A stretch of DNA of 64,000 nt from an uncultured Oscillospiraceae bacterium (GCA_958366985.1 CATXDC010000016.1:1-64000); one strand, 5' to 3'; numbered from the stretch's first letter, positions 8,842 through 17,381 are shown. Numbers and translations: made by a program. Notes: generated from the sequence alone by a model not told the origin.

Positions 8842-9501
8842 ATGAAGATAGGGATTGTTGAGGATGATGAAGTCACTCGTCTGGAGCTTTCAAAATTGCT
8901 AAACACAAATGGATATGAAACTCTCCTATTGACTGATTTTGAAAATCTGACAGAAGAATTAAGTAAATATTCTGTTGAATTGGTTCTGCTTGATATTAAC
9001 TTGCCGTATGAAAATGGTTATGAAGTATGCAGAAAAATAAAACAAATCATGTCAGTGCCGATTATATTTGTAACAAGCAGAGATACGAATGCTGATGAAT
9101 TAAAAAGCATTCAGGTCGGTGGAATTGACTTTATTACAAAACCCTATGACACTCTTATTCTTCTTGAGAAGATTAAACGTGCTTTACAGTTGTCAAATCC
9201 AAATAATTTCCGTGAACTCGTGAAAAAGGATTGCACCCTTGATTTGCATTTATCTATTTTGAAGTATCAAGATAAAAGCATTGAACTTACAAGAAACGAA
9301 TTTCGCATTTTGTATTATTTCTTTATGAATGATGATAAAGTCATAAGCAAAGAGGAACTTCTGGAAAAACTGTGGAACGATAAATATTATTTGGACGAAA
9401 ATGTATTACTTGTTAATATGACCCGTCTAAAAAAGAAAATGAAAGAAATCGGTATAGTTCATTTACTGGAAAATGTGCGGGGAAAGGGTTGGAAACTGTG
9501 A
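8842..9501 (+). CDS. BceR-type OmpR-family response regulator
   Basis: A 219-aa regulator with RBS GGGGGTG. The receiver domain (1-115) has acidic pair EDDE, phospho-acceptor Asp in VLLDINLP (about residue 52), Thr/Ser in FVTSRD and Lys in TKPYD. The C-terminal winged helix (about 130-218) ends with RLKKKMKEIGIVHLLENVRGKGWKL, the usual trans_reg_C finish. It likely activates the bceAB-like promoter upstream when peptide flux through BceAB rises. It overlaps the kinase start. Confidence 0.93.
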   Translation: MKIGIVEDDEVTRLELSKLLNTNGYETLLLTDFENLTEELSKYSVELVLLDINLPYENGYEVCRKIKQIMSVPIIFVTSRDTNADELKSIQVGGIDFITKPYDTLILLEKIKRALQLSNPNNFRELVKKDCTLDLHLSILKYQDKSIELTRNEFRILYYFFMNDDKVISKEELLEKLWNDKYYLDENVLLVNMTRLKKKMKEIGIVHLLENVRGKGWKL

Positions 9502-10496
9502 GCTTTTTTGCATTTTTAGAAGAAAAAATAATGGAATTGTTGTTTCAGTTGTTCTTCCTTGCTTTGGTTGCGTTTTTATTGATTTTCTATGGTGTAGATA
9601 TAATCTTTGTTGTTTTGCTGGCTGCTCTTTTTATAAGCATACAAGGAATTTTTCAATGGTGTTTGTATTTAAAAAAGCGTAAAATTTCAAAGCATATTGT
9701 TGATTTAACGGACGGACTGGAGGAAAGTTACTATATCGCTGATGTCTTGCCGAAACCAAAGGAATTTCAAAATGAAGCTTACTACTATGCGCTGAAAAAA
9801 GCATGTAAAGCAATGAATGATGAAATCAGTAAAGTAACAGAGGAAAAGCAAGAATATCAAGAGTATATAGAAAGTTTCGCACACGAAATCAAAATTCCCA
9901 TTGGTGCTTTGTCTTTGACTTTTGATAATACACAAAATTATGTACTCAAAAAAGAGACAGATAAAATCTTTCAGCTTGTGGAACAGATGCTATATTATGC
10001 AAGAAGTGAAAATACAGAAAAAGATTATTTCGTAAAACAGTTAAATTTAGATGATGTGATGCACAGCGTTATTCTGAAATTCCGTCATTCTCTTATGGAA
10101 AGTAAAGTAACTATAGATATACATGACGTGGATAATACAGTTTATACAGATGAAAAATGGCTGACTTTTATTCTATCTCAAATAGTACAAAATTCAATTA
10201 AATATTTTAATAAGCAGGAAAATAAGTTAACGGTATCTAGTCAAGATAATGGCACAAATATTTTGCTTATGGTTGAAGATAACGGCTGCGGAATAAAGGA
10301 GTCCGATCTACCCAGAGTATTTGAAAAAGGCTTTACTGGTTCAAATAGAAATAAAGCAAACTCAACAGGTATGGGGTTATATCTATCTAAAAAGTTATGT
10401 GATAGATTGAATCTGAAATTAGAGATTGTTTCAAAAGAGAATGAATATACAAAAGCGATAATTATATTTCCAAAAGGAACAGTACACAATTTATGA
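9498..10496 (+). CDS. BceS-type intramembrane-sensing histidine kinase
   Basis: GTG 9498 (MSFFAFLEEK) lies 10 nt after GGAAAGG and overlaps the regulator stop; TTG 9489 would have no spacer. About 332 aa. Two close TMs (about 10-30 and 33-55) have almost no outside loop, as in kinases that read their signal from the ABC partner. The H-box is FAHEIKIPIGAL, N-box QIVQNSIKY, then EDNGCGI and GMGLYLSKKL. Together with 6051-9501 it is a full Bce detoxification module. Confidence 0.9.
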   Translation: MSFFAFLEEKIMELLFQLFFLALVAFLLIFYGVDIIFVVLLAALFISIQGIFQWCLYLKKRKISKHIVDLTDGLEESYYIADVLPKPKEFQNEAYYYALKKACKAMNDEISKVTEEKQEYQEYIESFAHEIKIPIGALSLTFDNTQNYVLKKETDKIFQLVEQMLYYARSENTEKDYFVKQLNLDDVMHSVILKFRHSLMESKVTIDIHDVDNTVYTDEKWLTFILSQIVQNSIKYFNKQENKLTVSSQDNGTNILLMVEDNGCGIKESDLPRVFEKGFTGSNRNKANSTGMGLYLSKKLCDRLNLKLEIVSKENEYTKAIIIFPKGTVHNL

Positions 10497-10620
10497 CCGA
10501 TATGAAATGGAATAAAATTGTACCAATACGTGATATATGCATATGTCTTTTAGGTGAAGAAATATCAAGAATATTAAAGGTATAAAAACAAGCTTATTTT
10601 AAATAGAGCAAGGTGATTTT

Positions 10621-10824
10621 ATGTCTGAAAAGTGGATACTATGTCCTGTCTGTGGAGGTAAAACAAGGTTACAGATACGAGGAGATACAGAGTTAAAAAA
10701 CTTTCCTCTCTACTGCCCAAAATGCAAACGAGAAACTTTGATTAACGCTAAAGAATTGCATATAACCGTCATCAAAAAGGCAGACATGCAAGCAATAAAT
10801 TCAGCAGAAAAAATATTCAAATAA
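10621..10824 (+). CDS. Cysteine-rich KTR domain protein (intact copy)
   Basis: A 67-aa small zinc-ribbon protein. CPVCGGKTRLQIR and, 18 residues on, CPKCKRETLINAKELHITVIK give a CxxC...CxxC site and the KT-R motif of the Cys-rich KTR family. Such genes are common in Firmicute mobile elements and resistance islands; no function is established. This copy has a good RBS (AAGGTG) and a unique tail MQAINSAEKIFK instead of EPDAKTQSR. It has no trailing hairpin. It closes the Bce module. Confidence 0.85.
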   Translation: MSEKWILCPVCGGKTRLQIRGDTELKNFPLYCPKCKRETLINAKELHITVIKKADMQAINSAEKIFK

Positions 10825-10828
10825 CCTA

Positions 10829-10859
10829 TTGACTCTAACGCAGCGTTATAGTTTAGAAT
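10829..10859 (+). promoter_or_regulatory. MerR-type promoter with 19-bp spacer and palindrome
   Basis: -35 TTGACT (10829-10834) and -10 TAGAAT (10854-10859) are separated by 19 bp, the over-long spacer typical of MerR-activated promoters. The spacer holds the palindrome TAACGC-A-GCGTTA (10836-10848). The regulator gene starts 27 nt downstream, so autoregulation by twisting of this promoter is expected. Confidence 0.85.
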
Positions 10860-10885
10860 GATATTGCACGGAAGGGGTGATAAAT

Positions 10886-11614
10886 ATGCGAACAGTAAAA
10901 GAAGTCAGCAAACTCACAGGTGTTAGCGTGCGCACACTACACTATTATGATGCTATTGGTCTTTTGAAGCCTACAAAAGTAACCGAGGCAGGCTATCGAA
11001 TGTATGACGATGCAGCCCTTAGCCGTTTGCAAAACATTCTATTGTTTCGTGAATTACAGTTTTCTCTGAAGGAAATTAAGGTGATTCTTGATAGTCCTAA
11101 TTTTAATCAAGAAGAAGCGATAGCACAACAAATTAGACTGTTAGAATTACAATATAAGCATATAGGTGAACTTATTTCCTTCGCCCGTGAAATGCAGAGT
11201 AAAGGAGTAAGGACAATGAATTTTGAAGTTTTTGACATGAATGATATTGAGCAGTACAAGGCAGAAGTTAAGGCAAAGTGGGGAAACTCTAAAGCATATC
11301 AAGAGTATGAAAAAAGAGCTGCTTTTCACAATGAGCATAACTATGATAAATTTGCCGATGAGATGATGTCCCTGTTCACTGAGTTCGGAAAGATGAAGCA
11401 ATTACCCACTACTGATAAAGCTGTTCAAGAAAAAGTAGCCGTTTTGCAATCCTATATAAATGAAAATTTTTATACTTGCAACAATGAGATTTTAAAAGGC
11501 TTAGGCGAGATCTATGTATGCGATGAGCGTTTTAAGAAAAACATTGACCGTTTTGGCGGCGAAGGAACAGCAGAATTTGTAAGACAGGCAATTTTAGTTT
11601 ATTGTGACAAGTAA
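10886..11614 (+). CDS. MerR-family regulator with TipAS domain
   Basis: A 242-aa protein. ATG 10886 is 8 nt after GAAGGGG. The N-terminal MerR winged helix reads VKEVSKLTGVSVRTLHYYD with GYRMYDD. A dimerisation helix follows (70-115). The C-terminal half (about 125-240) is TipAS/SkgA-like, with YDKFADEMMSLF and FYTCNNEILKGLGEIYVCDERF, including the conserved Cys-containing YTC. TipA-type proteins bind thiopeptides and other drugs and activate their own promoter. The gene is alone between two KTR copies, so it may act by drug sequestration or regulate elsewhere. Confidence 0.92.
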   Translation: MRTVKEVSKLTGVSVRTLHYYDAIGLLKPTKVTEAGYRMYDDAALSRLQNILLFRELQFSLKEIKVILDSPNFNQEEAIAQQIRLLELQYKHIGELISFAREMQSKGVRTMNFEVFDMNDIEQYKAEVKAKWGNSKAYQEYEKRAAFHNEHNYDKFADEMMSLFTEFGKMKQLPTTDKAVQEKVAVLQSYINENFYTCNNEILKGLGEIYVCDERFKKNIDRFGGEGTAEFVRQAILVYCDK

Positions 11615-11623
11615 ATCCTCAAT

Positions 11624-11806
11624 ATGAATACCAAATGGATATTATGTGCAGTCTGCGGAACAAAACAAGGTTGCAAATGCGGTCAGATACAGAGTTAAAA
11701 CTTTACCCTCTACTGTCCGAAATGCAAGCACGAAACCCTGATAAATGCAAAGGAATTACATATAACCGTCATCAAAGAGCCAGACGCAAAGACGCAGAGC
11801 CGATGA
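11624..11806 (+). pseudogene. Degenerate cysteine-rich KTR protein gene, copy 4
   Basis: ATG 11624 opens MNTKWILCAVCGTKQGCKCG, then TAA. Base losses around the KTR motif shift the frame, and the second half CPKCKHETLINAKELHITVIK is readable in another frame and ends ...TQSR-TGA. It starts 9 nt after the MerR stop, which makes it the last gene of that unit. Confidence 0.85.
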
Positions 11807-11845
11807 ACTTGTGAGCTATATCACAGATCAGCGGCTTTAATTTTT
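11796..11845 (+). terminator. KTR-end hairpin terminator, copy 4
   Basis: AGCCG-TGA-CT-GTGA arm paired with TCAC-AG-TCA-CGGCT, then TTTAATTTTT. It is the same structure as at 13498, 17553, 19963 and 23467. Confidence 0.75.
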
Positions 11846-11901
11846 AGTTTGCGCTCGGATTTGCTAATGAGGGTGTCGTAATTTCTTGTTTTAATCCTCT
11901 C

Positions 11902-11930
11902 TTGACAAAGCAGTAACAAGTTACTATAAT
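11902..11930 (+). promoter_or_regulatory. MarR promoter with operator in the spacer
   Basis: Consensus TTGACA (11902-11907), 17-bp spacer, TATAAT (11925-11930). The palindrome AGTAAC-AA-GTTACT (11912-11925) fills the spacer and touches the -10, an ideal repressor site for the MarR protein encoded just downstream. Confidence 0.85.
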
Positions 11931-11971
11931 GGTGAGTGGGAACTTATTACCGCTTATAGGAGGAATGCCAA

Positions 11972-12457
11972 ATGAAATCAGAGGAAATCTTTGCAAACTA
12001 TAACTGCGATACAGCGCATAGAGTACAAGCAATATTTTCAAGTATCTTTGTTATGCAAAATCGTATGCAGACAGCAGGTGAAAAACTGCAAACACAAATA
12101 TCTATGAAGCAGTGGCTGTTGCTTGCAATGGCTGAGAGTTGTCCGGAGCCACGCACATTAACAAATGTGGGCAATTTGATGGGATGTTCAAGACAGAACA
12201 TAAAAAAACTGGCATTGGCACTTGAAAAGAAAGGCTTCATTCGCTTGCTGTTAGGAAGTAATAATTCTGTTTGTATTGAACTAACTGATAAAGTTCAAAA
12301 GTATTCAGAAGAAGTTAGTACACGGCATCTGCAATCGCTGAAACTGTTATTTGAAGATTTTTCGGAAGATGAAATAGAAACGCTGTTTCGACTTTACATG
12401 AAGCTATATGTAGGTATAGAACGGGTTGAAAGGTATGCGGAGGAAATTGGCAAATGA
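11972..12457 (+). CDS. MarR-family transcriptional regulator
   Basis: A 161-aa protein with AGGAGG 7-8 nt before ATG. The winged helix lies in the middle: ISMKQWLLLAMAE, LTNVGNLMGCSRQNIKKLALALEKKGFIRLL, then the wing GSNNSVCIELTD. Dimerisation helices at both ends. It probably represses its own promoter through the palindrome at 11912 and is released by a ligand. The stop overlaps the next start (ATGA), so the downstream membrane protein is its likely target. Confidence 0.92.
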   Translation: MKSEEIFANYNCDTAHRVQAIFSSIFVMQNRMQTAGEKLQTQISMKQWLLLAMAESCPEPRTLTNVGNLMGCSRQNIKKLALALEKKGFIRLLLGSNNSVCIELTDKVQKYSEEVSTRHLQSLKLLFEDFSEDEIETLFRLYMKLYVGIERVERYAEEIGK

Positions 12458-13329
12458 GGAAGGCGATGAAAAGTAGAATGCTTATCGCAGTTGGAGTATT
12501 ATTTATTTTGATTGGTACGCTCTTGATATGGTTTAACATCTCCTATTCACATGTCAAAAAGCAGTTCCAAAATGATGTATCCTTACTTATAGAAAATAAT
12601 GGGTTATCTGATAGAAATGAAGTATTTAAAGAAAAGGATTTTTCACATTTGCCGACTGCAATTCAAAAGTACGTAGTGAATTGTGGTTATATTGGAAAGC
12701 CTAAAATGTCTTATCTGAAAATGGAATATCATAATGTTGATTTTTCACAGGGACGTAGTGGTCCTACACTAAAAATCGACTACACACAATATAACTTTGT
12801 GAATGAGCCTTGCAGAATTGCACTTATTGACAGCAGTATGTTTGGTATTCCGTTTGAGGGTTACGACTACTATCAAAACGGAACAGGCGGTATGAAAGGT
12901 ATAATTGCAAAAGCAATCACTCTTTTCGACCAAACAGGAGAAGATATGGATAAGGCTTGTCTTGTCACTTTTCTTGCGGAAAGTTTGTTTGCCCCGACCA
13001 TTCTGTTACAGGACTATATTACCTTTGAGGAAATCAGCGATTTTGAGGTACAAGCAACAATCAGCTACAAAGGACAAAAGGTATGTGGTATTTTTACTTT
13101 TAATGAACAATATGAAATGATTTCTTTTACCACAAATGACAGAGCCGGAGTGAATACAGACGGCACAGTGGAATATATACCGTGGTCTGCACTTTGTGGT
13201 GATTACGCTGTTACGGAAAATGGCATTAAATATCCTACGAAGTTTCAAGCTGTTTGGAATTATTCTGATGGAGATTTTACTTACTTTGATGGTATAATTA
13301 ATGAGGTATCTTATGGATATGAGAAATAG
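12454..13329 (+). CDS. DUF6544-family membrane-anchored protein
   Basis: A 291-aa protein. One TM near residues 8-27 anchors an outside domain. The domain begins LPTAIQKYVVNCGYIGKPK, which fits the DUF6544 pattern, and continues with LolA-like beta strands (KMEYHNVDFSQG, CRIALIDSSMFGIPFEGYDYYQNGTGGMKG). The family has no proven function; the fold suggests lipid or hydrophobic ligand handling outside the membrane. It is translationally coupled to MarR and overlaps the KTR remnant start. Identification is from memory of the family pattern. Confidence 0.7.
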   Translation: MRKAMKSRMLIAVGVLFILIGTLLIWFNISYSHVKKQFQNDVSLLIENNGLSDRNEVFKEKDFSHLPTAIQKYVVNCGYIGKPKMSYLKMEYHNVDFSQGRSGPTLKIDYTQYNFVNEPCRIALIDSSMFGIPFEGYDYYQNGTGGMKGIIAKAITLFDQTGEDMDKACLVTFLAESLFAPTILLQDYITFEEISDFEVQATISYKGQKVCGIFTFNEQYEMISFTTNDRAGVNTDGTVEYIPWSALCGDYAVTENGIKYPTKFQAVWNYSDGDFTYFDGIINEVSYGYEK

Positions 13330-13508
13330 AACAGACCGGGTATTCTGCCCTGTCTGTGGAGGTAAAACAAAGTTACAGATACGGGAAGATAAAGAGTTAA
13401 AAACTATCCTCTCTACTATCCGAAATGCAAACAGGAAACTTTAATTAACGCCAAAGAGTTACATATAACTGTCATTAAAGAGCAGATGCAAAGACGCAGA
13501 GCCGATGA
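13319..13508 (+). pseudogene. Degenerate cysteine-rich KTR protein gene, copy 5
   Basis: ATG 13319 overlaps the end of the DUF6544 gene and reads through CPVCGGKTKLQIREDKEL, after which a two-base loss shifts the frame to a stop. The out-of-frame remainder still encodes KQETLINAKELHITVIK and the TQSR-like end at TGA 13506. One cysteine of the second pair has become tyrosine (TACTATCC). Confidence 0.85.
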
Positions 13509-13544
13509 ATTTGTGAATTGCCACACAGATCATTGGCTCTTTTA
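13498..13544 (+). terminator. KTR-end hairpin terminator, copy 5
   Basis: AGAGCCGATGA...TGTG / CACA...TCATTGGCTCT then TTTT. A G-U wobble replaces one G-C pair of the other copies, so pairing is kept. Confidence 0.75.
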
Positions 13545-13550
13545 ATTATT

Positions 13551-13760
13551 TATCATATCGGCTTAAATTTTAAGTCAAAGTTATTGCTTCTTCTGTCCAT
13601 AAGTTTACCGCCTATTCCCTGAAAATCTTATATTTTGCAGAGATATGATTTCTTATGGAACGAAGACTAATCTCTTATAACAAGATATTTAATCTCCTGT
13701 TACGAGAGGCTTGAACTCGTATTGCATAGTTGATATTGTTCATTCAAGCGGCTATAATAT
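13551..13760 (+). repeat. Spacer repeat copy 1 after KTR terminator
   Basis: Matches about 17605-17825 at perhaps 70-80% by eye: TATCATATCGGCTTAAATTT, ATTGCTTCTT, TGTCCA-AAG, then TTCAAGC. With the KTR genes before them, the two copies form a larger duplication of about 440 bp. Each ends in a promoter that drives a different module. Confidence 0.7.
13730..13758 (+). promoter_or_regulatory. Promoter of module 5
   Basis: TTGATA (13730-13735), 17-bp spacer, TATAAT (13753-13758). It lies 34 nt before the small HTH gene at 13793. Confidence 0.75.
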
Positions 13761-13792
13761 TTAAAGCTTTGGAAGGATAATATGTTGAGTAT

Positions 13793-13930
13793 ATGATCGC
13801 ACAGGAAGCTGCCGAAAAATGGGAAGTATCACTTATATGGGTACAACAGCTATATAAGGAAAAACGTATTAACGGAGTTATAAATGTAAATCATGTATGG
13901 TTTATCCCGAAAGAAGCTAAAAACTACTGA
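13793..13930 (+). CDS. 45-aa helix-turn-helix small protein
   Basis: Sequence begins MIAQEAAEKWEVSLIWVQQL and continues YKEKRINGVINVNHVWFIPK. This is the excisionase-like HTH pattern (AAEKWxVS..VQxLxKExRI.G...V...W.IP). The RBS GGAAGG is about 15 nt away, and a TTG/ATG in other frames closes quickly, so the start is the weak point. It precedes the response regulator by 30 nt and is probably co-transcribed. It may be a truncated regulator; no function known. Confidence 0.6.
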   Translation: MIAQEAAEKWEVSLIWVQQLYKEKRINGVINVNHVWFIPKEAKNY

Positions 13931-13960
13931 TGTAAGATTTAAGAATGGATTGGGGCAATT

Positions 13961-14626
13961 ATGAAAAAAATATTGATTATAGATGATGATTTAGATATAG
14001 GGAATGTACTTGAGGAAATCCTGACAACCGAAGGATATTCTGTTTCCCGTGCATACTCAGGAACGGAAGCTGTATTGTTGCTATCCCAGTTGAGACCAGA
14101 CCTTATTCTGCTTGATTTAATGTTGCCGGGGCTAAGTGGCGAAGAAGTATTGACGCACATCAAAGGTATTCCTGTAATTGTTATGAGTGCAAAAGCTGAT
14201 ATTGATAACAAAGTGGAACTATTGCTTGGCGGCGCTGTTGACTATGTTACTAAACCTTTTAATACAAAAGAGCTATTGGCTCGAATTGCGGTACATCTTC
14301 GTACTTTTGATACACTTGGAAAATCGGAAGTATTGTCTTTTGAAGAAATTAGCCTTGACACAAATACTCATATTGTAAGTATAAAAGGCGAGGAAATCAA
14401 ATTAACAAGGACAGAATATGCTATTCTTAAAATCCTATTACAAAATCAGACACAAGTTGTTGCGAAATCGCAGCTTCTTGACCGTATAAGCGAAGAAACG
14501 CCAGACTGTACCGAGAGTTCATTAAAGACACATATAAGTAATTTACGCAAAAAACTTCGTGATGCAGGAGGGAAAGATTATATTGAAGCGATTTGGGGGA
14601 TTGGTTTCAAGTTGAAAACAGAATAA
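13961..14626 (+). CDS. OmpR-family response regulator (BcrAB module)
   Basis: A 221-aa protein. Receiver domain 1-115 with DDDLD, acceptor Asp in LILLDLMLPG (about residue 51), VMSAK and TKPFN. The winged-helix domain (130-221) ends SNLRKKLRDAGGKDYIEAIWGIGFKL. Its kinase is at 16467, with the transporter between them, and its probable binding site is the repeat array at 14630. The close resemblance of layout is to bacitracin/lantibiotic-responsive systems of Clostridia. Confidence 0.92.
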   Translation: MKKILIIDDDLDIGNVLEEILTTEGYSVSRAYSGTEAVLLLSQLRPDLILLDLMLPGLSGEEVLTHIKGIPVIVMSAKADIDNKVELLLGGAVDYVTKPFNTKELLARIAVHLRTFDTLGKSEVLSFEEISLDTNTHIVSIKGEEIKLTRTEYAILKILLQNQTQVVAKSQLLDRISEETPDCTESSLKTHISNLRKKLRDAGGKDYIEAIWGIGFKLKTE

Positions 14627-14629
14627 AAT

Positions 14630-14672
14630 CTCAACCATTTCTTAACTATTTTCTTAACTGTTTTCTTAACTG
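14630..14672 (+). promoter_or_regulatory. Tandem CTTAACT repeats upstream of bcrA-like gene
   Basis: CTTAACT at 14641, 14653 and 14665 (12-bp period, with ATTTT/GTTTT spacers) and a degenerate CTCAACC at 14630. Head-to-tail half-sites about one helical turn apart are what OmpR-type regulators bind. TTGATAG follows and could be the -35. Translation starts at 14716 after AAAGGAGG. Confidence 0.65.
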
Positions 14673-14715
14673 TTTATTGATAGACTGTCAGTACCAAATA
14701 AAAGGAGGTAAAACT

Positions 14716-15630
14716 ATGGAGTATGTTCTGAAAACAAATGCTTTGAGTAAAACATATAAGAACTTTAAAGCATTGAATGGACTTACTATGAACGTTCCGA
14801 AAGGATCAATCTATGGTTTTGTCGGTAAAAATGGTGCTGGCAAAACGACTTTAATTCGTTTGATATGTGGGCTTCAGGAGCCTACCTCTGGTGATTATTC
14901 TTTATACGGAGTAAAAAATACAGAGAAAACAATCTTGAAATCACGCAGGAGAATGGGTGCGGTTGTGGAAACCCCCTCAATCTATATGGATTTAACAGCC
15001 GTTGATAACCTGAAAGAACAGTATAGAATTCTCGGCTTGCCTTCTTATGACGATATTCCAAATCTTCTCAAGTTAGTAGGTCTTGAAAATACAGGGAATA
15101 AAAAAGCTAAAAACTTTTCTCTTGGTATGCGGCAACGTTTGGGAATTGCAATTGCTCTTGCAGGCGACCCGGATTTTTTGGTGCTTGACGAACCTATTAA
15201 TGGCCTTGACCCTCAAGGAATTATCGAAATGCGTGAGTTGATTTTGAAACTAAACCGTGAACATCAAATTACTGTACTGATCTCGAGCCATATTCTTGAT
15301 GAGCTTTCAAGATTGGCTACACATTATGGATTTATTGACAAAGGACAAATGGTGAAAGAGATAAGTGCACAAGACCTTGAGAACGCATGCCGCAAATGTG
15401 TGCGTATAGAAGTTTCTGACATTAAAGCACTTTCTACCACTCTTGATGATATGAAAGTTGAATATAATATCATTTCAGACAATACAGCTGATGTTTTCGC
15501 AAAGCTCAGCATTTCCAAGTTGGTTCACGAATTGGAAAAAGTTAATTGCGAGATTATTTCCATGCATGAGCGTGATGAAAGTCTAGAAAGTTATTATGTT
15601 AATCTGGTGGGAGGTGTAACACATGAATAA
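14716..15630 (+). CDS. BcrA-like ABC transporter ATP-binding protein
   Basis: A 304-aa ATPase. The upstream extension is rejected because AAAGGAGG lies 7 nt before ATG 14716. Walker A GKNGAGKTT, signature FSLGMRQRLG, Walker B FLVLDEPINGLDPQG (Ile in place of the common Thr), H-loop ISSHIL. The C-terminal 80 residues are the extra domain typical of BcrA-type drug/lantibiotic ATPases. It works with the six-TM permease that overlaps its end by 8 nt and protects against peptides acting at the membrane. Confidence 0.92.
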   Translation: MEYVLKTNALSKTYKNFKALNGLTMNVPKGSIYGFVGKNGAGKTTLIRLICGLQEPTSGDYSLYGVKNTEKTILKSRRRMGAVVETPSIYMDLTAVDNLKEQYRILGLPSYDDIPNLLKLVGLENTGNKKAKNFSLGMRQRLGIAIALAGDPDFLVLDEPINGLDPQGIIEMRELILKLNREHQITVLISSHILDELSRLATHYGFIDKGQMVKEISAQDLENACRKCVRIEVSDIKALSTTLDDMKVEYNIISDNTADVFAKLSISKLVHELEKVNCEIISMHERDESLESYYVNLVGGVTHE

Positions 15631-16456
15631 ACTGTTATCAGCGAATTTTTCTCGCATTAAAAAAGATAAAATATTCTGGATAGGTATAGCTTTCATGCTG
15701 TGTATGGGAATTTTTAGCAATATATTATATTATACACAAAACATCCAGTATCCAGAATATCAGATTACCTTAGATAATGGTTTCTTTACTCCTGCAATGT
15801 TTATAGGCATAATTGCTTCTGTGTTCTGTAGCTTGTTTGTCGGCACAGAATACAGCGACGGCACTATTCGAAACAAAATATCAGTAGGTCACTCAAGAAC
15901 CGTAATTTATCTTTCAAACTTAATAGTATGTATTACTGCATGTGTTTTAATGTGCTTGATATTTGCGGTTGTTTATACCACAATAGGATATTTCCATCTC
16001 GGTTGGTTTAAGGCAGATCTTAAAACAATTTTTATCTTCCTTATTGTTATGCTGATGATAGTAGTATCAAATTGTGCAATATTTACCTTTATTTCAATGC
16101 TTAGTCAAAATAAGGCGATTTCCGCAGTTGCATGTATTCTTCTTGCTTTTGGAATGCTTTTTTTAGGAACATATATAAGTACAACGCTTAGCGAACCAAA
16201 GACATATGAATCCACATATGTAAACGAAGAGGGACAGATTGTAACTAGTGAAGCAGAACCAAATCCCAATTATGTAGGCGGGATGAAACGTAAAGTTTAT
16301 GAATTTATAAATGATTTTCTCCCGGGCGGACAGGCTATTCAAACAGCGAATCTGTCAGCTAAGCGCCCCGAAATATGTATTTTGTATTCTTCAGTAATAC
16401 TTTTAGTAACCACCAGTGCAGGAGCTTTAATTTTTAAGAAAGAAGATTTAAAATAG
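15623..16456 (+). CDS. ABC-2 type permease (BcrB-like)
   Basis: A 277-aa integral membrane protein with six hydrophobic stretches near 18-40, 58-80, 100-128, 142-165, 172-190 and 252-270, and one outside loop (about 195-250). The N-terminal FSRIKKDKIFWIG and GTEYSDGTIRNKI are typical of the family. It is translationally coupled to the ATPase. Likely half-size partner of a BcrAB exporter. Confidence 0.88.
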   Translation: MNKLLSANFSRIKKDKIFWIGIAFMLCMGIFSNILYYTQNIQYPEYQITLDNGFFTPAMFIGIIASVFCSLFVGTEYSDGTIRNKISVGHSRTVIYLSNLIVCITACVLMCLIFAVVYTTIGYFHLGWFKADLKTIFIFLIVMLMIVVSNCAIFTFISMLSQNKAISAVACILLAFGMLFLGTYISTTLSEPKTYESTYVNEEGQIVTSEAEPNPNYVGGMKRKVYEFINDFLPGGQAIQTANLSAKRPEICILYSSVILLVTTSAGALIFKKEDLK

Positions 16457-16466
16457 GGGAATTATT

Positions 16467-17360
16467 ATGGAGTTTTGGTTATTAGTCGTTATCGGAATTT
16501 TGATTATTATCATCATTATCTTATCAATAAAAATCCTTCTTATGCGGAAAACTGCACGAGAAATTGAAACTGCATTTTCCGAACGACTAATGACCGATAC
16601 CAATATACTCATTGATATATCTTCCCAAGATAAAACTATGCGTAAATTGGCGGAACGCTTAAATATAGAGCTTCGCAAACTTCGAAAGGAAAGACACCGA
16701 TTTAATCATGGCGATTTAGAACTCAAAGAAGCTGTTACTAACATTTCTCACGATTTGCGAACACCTATTACAGCGATAAGCGGATATTTAGATTTGCTTG
16801 ACAGAGAAGAAAAAAGCGATTCTGTAAATCGTTATATTGAAATCATAAAAAATCGTATTGAAGCGATGAAACAACTGACAGAGGAGTTGTTTCAATATTC
16901 CATTGTTATCTCTGCCGAGTACGATTTACCAATGGATAGTTTATCAATCAACAATGTGCTAGAAGAAAGCATTTTAGAGTTCTACGGAGTTTTACAACAG
17001 AAAAAGATAACTCCTAATATTTGTATTACAGAAAATAAAATAGTTAGGAAAGTTAACCGTATAGCTTTGTCCCGTATTTTCTCAAATCTTATAAGCAACG
17101 CAATTAAATACAGCGATGGTGACTTGGAAATATGTTTAACGGATACGGGTAAAATAATTTTTTCTAATTCTGTTTCTGACTTAACTGATATGGAAGTAGA
17201 AAGACTTTTTGACCGTTTCTACACGGTTGAAAATGCACGGAAATCGACAGGACTCGGATTGTCTATTTCAAGGATATTGATTGATAAAATGAATGGCGAA
17301 ATATCTGCCCAATACAAAAACGGCAGATTGAGTATTTGTGTTCAGCTTCCTGAAAACTAA
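16467..17360 (+). CDS. Sensor histidine kinase of the BcrAB module
   Basis: A 297-aa kinase with a single hydrophobic N-terminal segment (3-25) and no extracytoplasmic domain. H-box NISHDLRTPITAISGYLDLL (His near 95), N-box RIFSNLISNAIKYSDGD, then a shortened G1 region and STGLGLSISRIL. The minimal sensor suggests it reads the state of the transporter or the membrane. Gene order regulator-transporter-kinase is kept in one operon. Confidence 0.9.
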   Translation: MEFWLLVVIGILIIIIIILSIKILLMRKTAREIETAFSERLMTDTNILIDISSQDKTMRKLAERLNIELRKLRKERHRFNHGDLELKEAVTNISHDLRTPITAISGYLDLLDREEKSDSVNRYIEIIKNRIEAMKQLTEELFQYSIVISAEYDLPMDSLSINNVLEESILEFYGVLQQKKITPNICITENKIVRKVNRIALSRIFSNLISNAIKYSDGDLEICLTDTGKIIFSNSVSDLTDMEVERLFDRFYTVENARKSTGLGLSISRILIDKMNGEISAQYKNGRLSICVQLPEN

Positions 17361-17381
17361 AATGAATTGAGAGGGGAGAAT

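Noticed and set aside
14593..14715. Upstream extension of the BcrA-like gene
   Set aside because: The extension overlaps the tandem operator repeats and the preceding gene, while AAAGGAGG points to ATG 14716.
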